NCBI GenBank assembly: GCA_043810595.1
Contig: JBDRNX010000028.1
Location: 1-13,108, forward strand
Source of the DNA: JAWABC01 sp043810595
GTDB lineage: Archaea > Nanobdellota > Nanobdellia > SCGC-AAA011-G17 > VGLX01
Direction: 5' to 3'
Length of the DNA: 13,108 bases
Shown here: one piece after another, positions 1-4,725 of the stretch
Layout: the number at the start of each line of letters is the position of its first letter
Numbering within the stretch: position 1 is the first letter of the stretch
Notes under the pieces: model-generated
What the model saw: the letters and a program-made list of their open reading frames with translations, nothing else
What the model was told of the DNA's origin: nothing
The model's database searches: none
Made by a program: the position numbers and the translations under genes

Positions 1-1
1 T

Positions 2-151
2 TCTTATGATAAGTCTTACCGCACCTTTCAAAGGAAGGTTGCTGACATGGAGAAGGCTGGTCTTATTTCTATGAAAGAAGGTATGTCTGATAAGGGCGGC
101 AAGCAGTCTTTGATATTTTTTTCTGTAAGGGATTTGTCTGAGTTTAATTAG
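2..151 (+). CDS. C-terminal end of a winged-helix transcriptional regulator (partial)
   Basis: This is an open frame that enters from the left edge and ends at TAG; only the last 49 residues are visible. They read like the second half of a winged helix-turn-helix domain: a recognition-helix stretch (SYDKSYRTFQRKVADMEKAG), the usual 'leucine/isoleucine after GL' turn (AGLIS), then a glycine-rich wing (KGGKQ) followed by a beta strand (SLIFFSV). Short archaeal regulators often end soon after the wing, as here. The target and the N-terminal part are unknown. The assignment rests on pattern alone, so the family cannot be given more precisely. Confidence 0.6.
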   Translation, partial: SYDKSYRTFQRKVADMEKAGLISMKEGMSDKGGKQSLIFFSVRDLSEFN

Positions 152-317
152 AAACAAACCTGAAAAAGACTTTTTGGAATTCTTGGGGGAGAAAGTCTTC
201 TTCTATCTCTCTGTCCCAAAGTCATGGCTTAAAAAGGGATGTCAAATGCGAGGCTTTCTTTAAAGAAACAACCTAAAAGCGACAGCCAATAATGGGACAC
301 TACAAATTACAGAAAAG
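152..317. other. Intergenic stretch without recognised gene
   Basis: I find no convincing coding frame, tRNA or repeat array here. A short near-palindrome, AAAAAGACTTTTT, lies about 10 bases after the regulator's stop and could help end its transcript. A 7-base inverted pair, TGTCCCA and TGGGACA, occurs about 80 bases apart but is too far separated to mean much. Confidence 0.4.
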
Positions 318-326
318 TTTATAAAT
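318..326 (+). promoter_or_regulatory. TATA box for the 126-aa gene
   Basis: TTTATAAAT lies with its centre 32 bases before the ATG at 354. This is close to the archaeal TATA-to-start spacing and implies a leader of only a few bases. No SD precedes the ATG. Confidence 0.5.
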
Positions 327-353
327 TATGGATTCCCCACCAAACGGTTTAAA

Positions 354-734
354 ATGGCTAAGGAATACCTAACAGATGAAGAATGGAAAAATCAAGAAGA
401 AATGCAACGAGCAAATCATCTGAAGTGCCTAATACTTGGTAAAGGTGATGACGGTTTATTAAGTGCAGTTAGTGAGCTACTTGGTAACAGATTAGAGAGT
501 ACTGCTGGTAGAAATGAGAGAGTGGTCCCTGTTAGCGATTTCATAGACTATTTGATACAAACAGGCTTTGCGAAGAATCCTGATGAAGCAAAAGAAAAAG
601 CACTACCAATGATGAAAGAGCGACGCATGTGCTACAAAGTTACACCAAATTTATCATATAGTATACGTATTAGAAAAGTGAGTGACAATCCCAACGGATC
701 AGAGTTTTATAAGGTATCAAGATACATGGGTTAA
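354..734 (+). CDS. Uncharacterised 126-aa soluble protein
   Basis: I do not recognise this protein. It is hydrophilic, has no signal peptide or membrane segment, and contains two cysteines (in HLKCLIL and RRMCYK) too far apart for a metal knuckle. The N-terminal third is helical and charged (LTDEEWKNQEEMQ). The middle has a helix-rich stretch (VSDFIDYLIQTGFAKNPDEAKEKA) that could be a small helical bundle or winged helix, and the C-terminus has strand-like segments (YSIRIRKV, EFYKVSRYMG). A TATA box 32 bases upstream and an ATG without SD support a short-leader transcript. It stands alone between a regulator fragment and a convergent gene. Amino-acid make-up and the promoter make it a likely real gene, but no function can be given. 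Confidence 0.65.
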   Translation: MAKEYLTDEEWKNQEEMQRANHLKCLILGKGDDGLLSAVSELLGNRLESTAGRNERVVPVSDFIDYLIQTGFAKNPDEAKEKALPMMKERRMCYKVTPNLSYSIRIRKVSDNPNGSEFYKVSRYMG

Positions 735-872
735 TTTTATTTTTCCACCTTTGATACAAGAAAGGCTTTTCTTATTTTTTTCAAAGCATAAAAGCCACGA
801 ATGTGGCAAAAGAACAAGAATCAAAGAAAAGCCACTAATTTAAGACAGAGAGTCTTTTATTGTTTGGTGGGT
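735..872. repeat. Convergent intergenic region with inverted repeats (terminator-like)
   Basis: The two flanking genes converge on this segment. It holds a perfect 10-base inverted pair, GGCTTTTCTT at 764-773 and AAGAAAAGCC at 824-833. Between the arms sits a small hairpin, GCCAC-GAAT-GTGGC, at 794-807. A further AAGAC/GTCTT pair (842-856) is followed by TTTATT. T-rich tracts occur on both strands, so a two-way terminator is plausible. No gene is seen. Confidence 0.45.
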
Positions 873-1217
873 TTAGATGGTTAGGTAGGCGAACCACTGG
901 TCATATTCTCTTTGTGTCAGCAGCCTTGCGTCTTTCAGTTTTATGGGCTTGTTTTGCAATGCTCCACCGCTGCCTATTTCTTCAACTGTTATCTTTCTTG
1001 CGCCTTTATCGTACATAGCTCTTAACATTTCAAGTCTGTTTTGTAGCTCCACTACTTCTTTGCCTTCCCAGATGTATTTCTGCGCTGTTGGAGGACTTAA
1101 CTGTATCTCTTTCATCAGTTTTTCTATTCCCTGTTTTTTGTACTGGTCCATCTCTTCTCTGTTTAGAACTCCGTGTTTGCTGTAGACTTCTTTCAAATCT
1201 ATTTCTAAGGCTTTCAT
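873..1217 (-). CDS. Uncharacterised 114-aa protein
   Basis: The product is not recognised. It is a charged, mainly helical protein without membrane segments or cysteines. A central stretch (residues about 25-60, with QLSPPTAQKYIWEGKEV) has the rhythm of a helix-turn-helix: a short helix, a turn with SPPTAQ, then a second helix. A DNA-binding role is therefore possible but not shown. A glycine-rich turn (EEIGSGGAL) follows near residue 80. The ATG at 1217 is preceded by a TTTAAATAT box centred about 28 bases upstream and by no SD, so the mRNA is probably leaderless. It is a single-gene unit, convergent with the 126-aa gene. Confidence 0.65.
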   Translation of the reverse strand: MKALEIDLKEVYSKHGVLNREEMDQYKKQGIEKLMKEIQLSPPTAQKYIWEGKEVVELQNRLEMLRAMYDKGARKITVEEIGSGGALQNKPIKLKDARLLTQREYDQWFAYLTI

Positions 1218-1240
1218 GTTTTTTTCTGGTTATTGAGAGT

Positions 1241-1250
1241 TTTTAAATAT
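1241..1250 (-). promoter_or_regulatory. TATA box for the 114-aa gene
   Basis: On the minus strand this reads ATATTTAAAA, centred about 28 bases before the ATG at 1217. It matches the leaderless spacing seen at several other genes here. Confidence 0.6.
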
Positions 1251-1268
1251 TGTGGTGTTATAAAAATG

Positions 1269-1682
1269 TTAATTATTCATTTTTAGAAGTTTCAGTATTC
1301 CCATGCCTATTACTGCTCCCAGCATCGTTGTTATTATGTCTACCGCTCCATCCCAGAAGAAGTAGTCTACCAGGTATGGTGTGTTTAATACTATCCTGTC
1401 TTCCAAGTACTCCACGGCCTCCCATGCAAAAGCAATTAATAGGGTGAAGCTGAGGGTTGTTATGTTTTTTCTTTCTGCTTTTGTTTTTGTAAGTATCCAG
1501 TATATTATTACGTAAAGTGTCACCCCGGAAAGTATGTGGCTTACTATGTCCACATCTGGGAATATCCTGTAGAGGTCATATACCCTGAAAAATAATTCTA
1601 GTCCCAGGAAACATGTGAAGAGTGTTAGTCCTGTTATGAAGAGCTGGTTGTTTCCGTATCCCTTTCCAGTTTTTATTTCCAT
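1269..1682 (-). CDS. Small four-helix membrane protein, DUF2238/YjdF-like
   Basis: The product is 137 aa with four predicted membrane helices at about residues 13-35, 48-66, 74-90 and 111-133. Polar and acidic residues recur at helix edges: DVDIVSH (43-49), AWEAVEYLED (86-95) and WDGAVD (110-115). The H-x-x-S-G, W-E-x-x-E and W-D-x-x-x-D pattern is what I associate with the DUF2238 (YjdF-like) membrane family, whose activity is unknown. I chose the ATG at 1682. The frame is open further upstream (to 1766), but that part lies inside the MazG-like gene in another frame. The chosen start overlaps the upstream stop codon by ten bases, which suggests translational coupling. It is about 30 residues or more shorter than typical bacterial relatives. 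Confidence 0.6.
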   Translation of the reverse strand: MEIKTGKGYGNNQLFITGLTLFTCFLGLELFFRVYDLYRIFPDVDIVSHILSGVTLYVIIYWILTKTKAERKNITTLSFTLLIAFAWEAVEYLEDRIVLNTPYLVDYFFWDGAVDIITTMLGAVIGMGILKLLKMNN

Positions 1683-1977
1683 CTGTCTTTGTCTCTTATG
1701 CTGTATTTTTGTATTGCCCTTTGGTAAGCTGACACCATATCTATTTTGTAGGGGTTTGATATGCATATTAGTGTGAATAACGCATCGCCAACCTCTTCTT
1801 CCAGAGGTTTCAGTATCTCATCTGGTTTTTTCTTTTTTTCACCATATGCGTGGTTTAGCACCCTCGCCAGCTCCCCTGCCTCTTCGGTGAGCCTGGCCAT
1901 CTGTGACAGCGGTGCCCAGTAGCCCCATTGACTTGTGCCCATGAATCTACTTCTTCCTGCATTTCTTGTATCTTCAT
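1673..1977 (-). CDS. MazG-like nucleotide pyrophosphohydrolase, apparent N-terminal frameshift
   Basis: All-alpha NTP pyrophosphatases of the MazG superfamily hydrolyse (d)NTPs to (d)NMP and pyrophosphate using Mg2+ held by EExxE and ExxD motifs. Both motifs are present: LTEEAGELAR, then EEEVGDALF. The ATG at 1977 has a good SD (AGGGGGTGAT, 1981-1990) and encodes MKIQEMQEEVDSWAQVNG, a normal family N-terminus. That frame fails after the GGGG run at 1923-1926; the conserved remainder, from GYWAPLSQMARL, continues in the next frame to the stop at 1673. One additional G would restore a full-length protein of about 101 aa. An unbroken frame does reach a TTG at 1981, but its first 18 residues look unlike the family. 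The cause could be a sequencing error, a real mutation or a recoded site. The family call is firm; its nucleotide substrate is unknown. Confidence 0.8.
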
Positions 1978-1980
1978 ACA

Positions 1981-1990
1981 ATCACCCCCT
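1981..1990 (-). promoter_or_regulatory. SD of the MazG-like gene
   Basis: The minus strand reads AGGGGGTGAT four to five bases before the ATG at 1977. GGTGAT matches the complement of the archaeal 16S tail. It favours the ATG at 1977 over the TTG at 1981, which lies in the other frame. Confidence 0.6.
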
Positions 1991-2010
1991 ACTTTTTGGA
2001 AATAGCCGGG

Positions 2011-2020
2011 TTATTTAAAT
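2011..2020 (-). promoter_or_regulatory. Probable TATA box for the MazG-like operon
   Basis: The minus strand reads ATTTAAATAA, centred about 38 bases before the ATG at 1977. This leaves roughly ten bases of leader, which is just enough to hold the SD. Confidence 0.5.
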
Positions 2021-2100
2021 TTTGTTAGTTTCAGAGTTATTTGTATACTTTAACATATATTTTCGGAGTAGTAGACACTCGTCACTTGTGCGCGCAGCCC

Positions 2101-2109
2101 TTTTATATT
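2101..2109 (+). promoter_or_regulatory. Probable TATA box for the two small genes
   Basis: TTTTATATT lies about 65 bases before the ATG at 2170, which predicts a leader of about 40 bases carrying the SD. The bases upstream (2041-2100) contain no other clear signal. Confidence 0.45.
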
Positions 2110-2156
2110 CATTTCTCTATTAGCATCTGTAATTAGTTTTGGTGAAGATTAACAGG

Positions 2157-2164
2157 GGAGGTGG
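2157..2164 (+). promoter_or_regulatory. SD deciding the start at 2170
   Basis: GGAGGTGG ends five bases before the ATG at 2170. A GTG at 2161 in the same frame lies inside this SD and is therefore an unlikely start. Confidence 0.65.
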
Positions 2165-2169
2165 TAGTT

Positions 2170-2349
2170 ATGAATAGAATTAGCGTGAGCTCTCTTTTGG
2201 AGGATTTGAGGAAAATCAGGGATTATACTGCTATGGCTGATGTGAGCCACGATAATATAAGCTTGCTCTTCAGCAAGCAGCTGAGGAGTCTGCCCTTAAG
2301 GAGAGGTGATAAAAATGTACGAAGAGGATATCTATGCGGAAGAGGTTAG
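2170..2349 (+). CDS. Small basic protein, 59 aa, first of a small-gene pair
   Basis: This 59-residue product is not recognised. It begins MNRISVSSLLEDLRKIRDY, a likely amphipathic helix, continues with a second helix-prone stretch (NISLLFSKQLRSL), and ends in a basic tail (LRRGDKNVRRGY). By count it has twelve K/R against six D/E. Reality is supported by a near-perfect SD upstream, by an upstream TATA box, and by the second gene starting inside it. The last 35 bases overlap the next gene in another frame. A perfect 7-bp hairpin lies in its coding region. The tail from about residue 45 may simply be a by-product of the overlap with the next gene. No function is proposed. Confidence 0.5.
   Translation: MNRISVSSLLEDLRKIRDYTAMADVSHDNISLLFSKQLRSLPLRRGDKNVRRGYLCGRG
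2261..2278 (+). repeat. 7-bp perfect hairpin inside the first small gene
   Basis: GCTTGCT (2261-2267) pairs exactly with AGCAAGC (2272-2278) around a CTTC loop. It ends about 22 bases before the SD of the second small gene. It might affect coupling between the two genes, but one 7-bp stem in coding DNA can be chance. Confidence 0.4.
2300..2310 (+). promoter_or_regulatory. SD of the acidic small gene
   Basis: GGAGAGGTGAT carries GAGGTGAT, an eight-base match to the complement of the 16S tail, and sits four bases before the ATG at 2315. An in-frame TAA at 2297 shows that the second small gene must start downstream of it. Confidence 0.7.
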
Positions 2350-2440
2350 GATTACTCTGTTGGAGGATGATGAGATCTCGGCAGAGGAAGAAGGTTTCAT
2401 GCTTGGTTATGATGAGGCTTTAGATTTTTCTTTTTATTAA
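2315..2440 (+). CDS. Small, highly acidic protein, 41 aa
   Basis: The frame from the ATG at 2315 to TAA at 2438-2440 encodes 41 residues, beginning MYEEDIYAEEVRITLLEDD and ending in an aromatic tail (LDFSFY). It contains fifteen D/E and a single basic residue. It has one of the best SD sites in the window and overlaps the 59-aa gene by 35 bases, so the two are probably co-translated. Its stop overlaps the stop of the convergent flippase-like gene by three bases. I do not know a family for it. Opposite charges in the two neighbours suggest a possible complex, but that is inference. It is easily missed because of its length. Confidence 0.6.
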   Translation: MYEEDIYAEEVRITLLEDDEISAEEEGFMLGYDEALDFSFY

Positions 2441-3423
2441 GCGTGGTATTTGTAGTTCGCATAAATCAGCGAAAGGTATCCTATCCCTAGTGAGAAGATG
2501 TAGTATGTTATTCTGTCAAGTATCGTTACTATCACTGCTATTTCTGGGCTTATTCCGAGTAATGCGTATAAGCTGATCATGCTGCTTTCCACAACACCTA
2601 TGCCGCCGGGTATTATTACCAGTTGCCCTACGACCATTGCTATGGACACTGCTATTATTATGTACAGGGGGTTTACGCTCTGTCCGAGTGCTATGAAGAA
2701 TATGTATGATTTGCCAAATATCAGTGCTTGCATAAGCAGGCAGGCTATTATGGAAACTGTAAGTGTTTTCTTGTTCTTGTAGAACCCTTTTATGTAGTTT
2801 ATTATCAGGTCTTTGTTTTTTTCTATGTATCCTTCCAGGTGTTTTTTTGTTTTGAATTTTTTCTTCAGAACCCTCTGTATAAGTCCTATCATTGTTGATT
2901 TCGTTTTTTTGTAGAGGAATATCCCTGCCACAGCTGCCAGCATCACCACCATTATGCTCTCTATGACCACTTTTGCTGTTAGCGATATCTTGAAGAATAA
3001 CGCTGCAATTAGTAGGGATATCACTATGAGGGTTAATGATGTTAAGGTATTCATTCCCTTGTCGATTATTATACTCGCCAGGTACTCGGCTTTTCCTTTT
3101 TTGAATTTTTTTCCCAGGTAGTAGGCTTTCAGCGGTTCTCCTCCAAGGTTGAACGTCGGCGTTGATGAGTCGATGAATAGGCCCGCCATCATTATTGGGA
3201 ATAGTTCCCAGAATCTTATCTTGCTCACCTTATCAACCAGTATTTTCCATTTGTAGTTCCATGCGGCGAACATTGCAAATGTCATGGCTAGGGCAATCAG
3301 GAGGTAGTACCCTCTCAGCAGTTTCAGGTTTTCTATTATTTTTTCAAAGCCTATTTTGTTTAGAACGAGGTAGAGCAGCAATAGGGCTAGCAGGATGAAT
3401 ATTGCCTGGTACCTCTTTTTCAT
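2437..3423 (-). CDS. UPF0104/AglD-type flippase-like integral membrane protein
   Basis: The 328-aa product has about eight hydrophobic helices and belongs to the family that contains the lysylphosphatidylglycerol synthase membrane domain and archaeal AglD-like proteins. Signature motifs are present: NLGGEPLKAYYL (92-103), IPGGIGVVESSM (271-282) and LDRITYY with R304 before the last helix. A lysine-rich cytoplasmic loop runs from about 172 to 218. Family members act on lipid-linked substrates; in archaea some take part in S-layer or glycan lipid work. The substrate here is unknown. I chose the ATG at 3423 (MKKRYQ), because the frame upstream to 3474 lies in the end of the inserted tnpB element. 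It would be the last gene of the minus-strand operon but is now cut off from it by that insertion. Confidence 0.75.
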   Translation of the reverse strand: MKKRYQAIFILLALLLLYLVLNKIGFEKIIENLKLLRGYYLLIALAMTFAMFAAWNYKWKILVDKVSKIRFWELFPIMMAGLFIDSSTPTFNLGGEPLKAYYLGKKFKKGKAEYLASIIIDKGMNTLTSLTLIVISLLIAALFFKISLTAKVVIESIMVVMLAAVAGIFLYKKTKSTMIGLIQRVLKKKFKTKKHLEGYIEKNKDLIINYIKGFYKNKKTLTVSIIACLLMQALIFGKSYIFFIALGQSVNPLYIIIAVSIAMVVGQLVIIPGGIGVVESSMISLYALLGISPEIAVIVTILDRITYYIFSLGIGYLSLIYANYKYHA

Positions 3424-3442
3424 ATAGGTGTGGCAAGGATAT

Positions 3443-3461
3443 CCAATCCTTTTAAGGTTGG
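3443..3461. repeat. Left-end hairpin of the tnpB element
   Basis: CCAATC (3443-3448) can pair with GGTTGG (3456-3461), including one G-U, around a seven-base loop. It lies 20 bases inside the proposed left boundary, where IS605-group elements carry a subterminal stem. Confidence 0.4.
3450..3455 (-). promoter_or_regulatory. Possible TATA element for the flippase-like gene, inside the insertion
   Basis: The minus strand reads CCTTAAAAGG, with its centre about 29 bases before the ATG at 3423. That spacing equals the one seen at the other leaderless genes. The element's left end may therefore drive the downstream gene. Confidence 0.35.
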
Positions 3462-3490
3462 GAGGAATTGCCACTTTTCACCTTCGATAC

Positions 3491-3500
3491 TTTTAAATAT
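3491..3500 (+). promoter_or_regulatory. TATA box of tnpB
   Basis: TTTTAAATAT is centred about 39 bases before the tnpB ATG at 3534. A 12-base tandem duplication lies between box and ATG; without one copy the distance would be 27, the leaderless spacing. Confidence 0.6.
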
Positions 3501-3503
3501 TGA

Positions 3504-3527
3504 TAGTCCTTCTATTAGTCCTTCTAT
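3504..3527 (+). repeat. Perfect 12-bp tandem duplication in the tnpB promoter
   Basis: TAGTCCTTCTAT occurs twice, back to back (3504-3515 and 3516-3527), immediately before the AAAACT leading to the tnpB ATG. It covers the expected transcription start. Confidence 0.9.
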
Positions 3528-3533
3528 AAAACT

Positions 3534-4706
3534 ATGAAATCCGTCGTAACTGTTAAGCTCAGAATCCCTTTTAGTAAGTTGCTTCTTGAAACTATGAAAC
3601 AGTATAGCAAGGTTGTTTCTTACATCGCTGACAAAGGTTTTGAAACTAATACTTACAATCGTTACGAGCTTCATCATCTCTGTTATTACGAAACGAGAAA
3701 GAAATTTAACTTGCCTTCGCAGTTTGTCATAAATGCTAATCGTGTTGCTTCTCAAACTCTCAAATCTGTCAAGACAAACAAAGGAAGTAAACCTATTTTC
3801 AAGGAGTGTTTGCCTCTGGCTTTTGACAAGAGAACTTTCACCTTCTCTTCTGACAGGGTTAGGCTCACAACCATCAAAGGAAGGGTTGGTATCCCGATAG
3901 AAATTCCTATTTGCTACTGGAAGTATCTCGACTGGAATCCCCAGACTGCTCTTCTCACCATCGATAAGAAGAACAGGATGTTCCTGCACGTCACATTTTC
4001 CAGAGACATCATCATCCAACAAGATTCTGACGGATTTCAGTTGGGTGTTGATGTCGGAATAAACCACATCGCAGTCACAAGCGATGGAAAATTTTTCAGC
4101 AGCAAGAAAATCAAAACTGCCATGATTAAGTTCAAGCGTTTGAGGACAAAGCTCCAAGCTAAAGGCACTCGTTCCAGTAAGAGGCTTCTCAGGAAGCTTT
4201 CTGGAAGGGAGAGACGTTTCAAGGCTTGGGCTAACCACAACATCAGCAAAAGCATCATTGAAAACTGCGATGCCGATACAATTGTGATGGAAAACATCAA
4301 AGGGATAAGGAACACAAGAAGGGGGAAAAGGTTTAACTTCTGGCTGAATGGTTGGAATTTTAGACAACTGCAAAGTTTTATTGAATACAAAGCCTTGCAA
4401 AAAGGAATAAGAGTAATTAGGGTTAGCCCTTATCTGACTAGCCAAATCTGTTCTCGTTGTGGAGAGTTGGGTTCTCGTTCCAAAGGCTTCTTCAAATGTT
4501 TGCATTGTGGTTGTTCTCTCAATGCTGATTTAAACGCAAGTTTTAATCTTGCTAAACACCACAGCAAGTCTGATGGCGTTTCGGCATCCGTAACAATGCC
4601 TAACATCCAAAGTGATGAACACAAAGGCTCTTCAAGAGCAATTGCGTGTGAACTTATGGATAATCAATCCAAAAGTGTAAAGCCCCACCTTCAGGGTGAG
4701 GGATAA
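3534..4706 (+). CDS. tnpB: TnpB, RNA-guided RuvC-like nuclease of the IS200/IS605 group
   Basis: This 390-aa protein has the full TnpB layout. An N-terminal wedge/REC part (about 1-165) is followed by the split RuvC domain with D173 in GVDVGINHIAV, E253 in IVMENIKGI and D332 in LNADLNASFNLA. A zinc finger sits between the last two (C306, C309, C322, C325). All catalytic and zinc residues are intact, so the protein could be active. TnpB proteins cut DNA beside a target-adjacent motif using an omega-RNA transcribed from the element's right end, which helps to retain the element at empty sites. The start gives a standard MKSVVTVKLRI N-terminus. The last codons form the right-end hairpin. Its strand is opposite to the operon it interrupts. 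A long antisense frame on the other strand is only a shadow. Confidence 0.95.
   Translation: MKSVVTVKLRIPFSKLLLETMKQYSKVVSYIADKGFETNTYNRYELHHLCYYETRKKFNLPSQFVINANRVASQTLKSVKTNKGSKPIFKECLPLAFDKRTFTFSSDRVRLTTIKGRVGIPIEIPICYWKYLDWNPQTALLTIDKKNRMFLHVTFSRDIIIQQDSDGFQLGVDVGINHIAVTSDGKFFSSKKIKTAMIKFKRLRTKLQAKGTRSSKRLLRKLSGRERRFKAWANHNISKSIIENCDADTIVMENIKGIRNTRRGKRFNFWLNGWNFRQLQSFIEYKALQKGIRVIRVSPYLTSQICSRCGELGSRSKGFFKCLHCGCSLNADLNASFNLAKHHSKSDGVSASVTMPNIQSDEHKGSSRAIACELMDNQSKSVKPHLQGEG
4683..4702 (+). ncRNA. Right-end hairpin, probable 3' scaffold of the tnpB omega-RNA
   Basis: CCCCACC (4683-4689) pairs with GGTG-A-GGG (4695-4702) around a TTCAG loop: seven pairs with one bulged A. The stem overlaps the last tnpB codons, as in many elements of this group. 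The guide would be the flanking DNA beyond the right end, here the 3' end of the DUF460 gene. The RNA's 5' end cannot be told from the sequence. Confidence 0.6.
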
Positions 4707-4725
4707 CTTTTGGCATTATTGAACG

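Larger units (their letters stand above)
3424..4720 (+). mobile_element. IS200/IS605-group element with tnpB only (IS1341-like); ends approximate
   Basis: The element comprises the tnpB gene and about 110 bases of left non-coding DNA. Its right end carries a hairpin. No tnpA is present, so it would need a transposase in trans. The left boundary is proposed just after TTCAT (3419-3423), a T-rich pentamer of the type used as target or TAM by this group. Joining 3423 to about 4721 would put the flippase-like ATG five to eight bases after the DUF460 stop, a normal operon spacing. A left-end stem CCAATC/GGTTGG lies at 3443-3461. There are no target duplications, as expected for this group. The exact right end cannot be fixed by reading. 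Confidence 0.7.

Noticed and set aside
1683..1766. 28-residue extension of the DUF2238-like protein
   Set aside because: It lies inside the MazG-like coding region in another frame; the ATG at 1682 gives a compact membrane protein.
3424..3474. 17-residue N-terminal extension of the flippase-like protein (MAIPPNLKRIGYPCHTY)
   Set aside because: It runs into the left end of the tnpB element, while the internal ATG at 3423 gives the normal family start and has a TATA-like box at the right distance.
3500..3504. TTGAT as the left target pentamer of the tnpB element
   Set aside because: It would start the element only 30 bases before tnpB, within its promoter, and leave no room for a left-end stem; TTCAT at 3419-3423 explains the operon spacing better.
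3420..4505. 361-aa open frame on the minus strand opposite tnpB
   Set aside because: It lies opposite the clear tnpB gene, has no recognisable domain and no SD, and its composition is that of a reverse-strand shadow of a coding frame.
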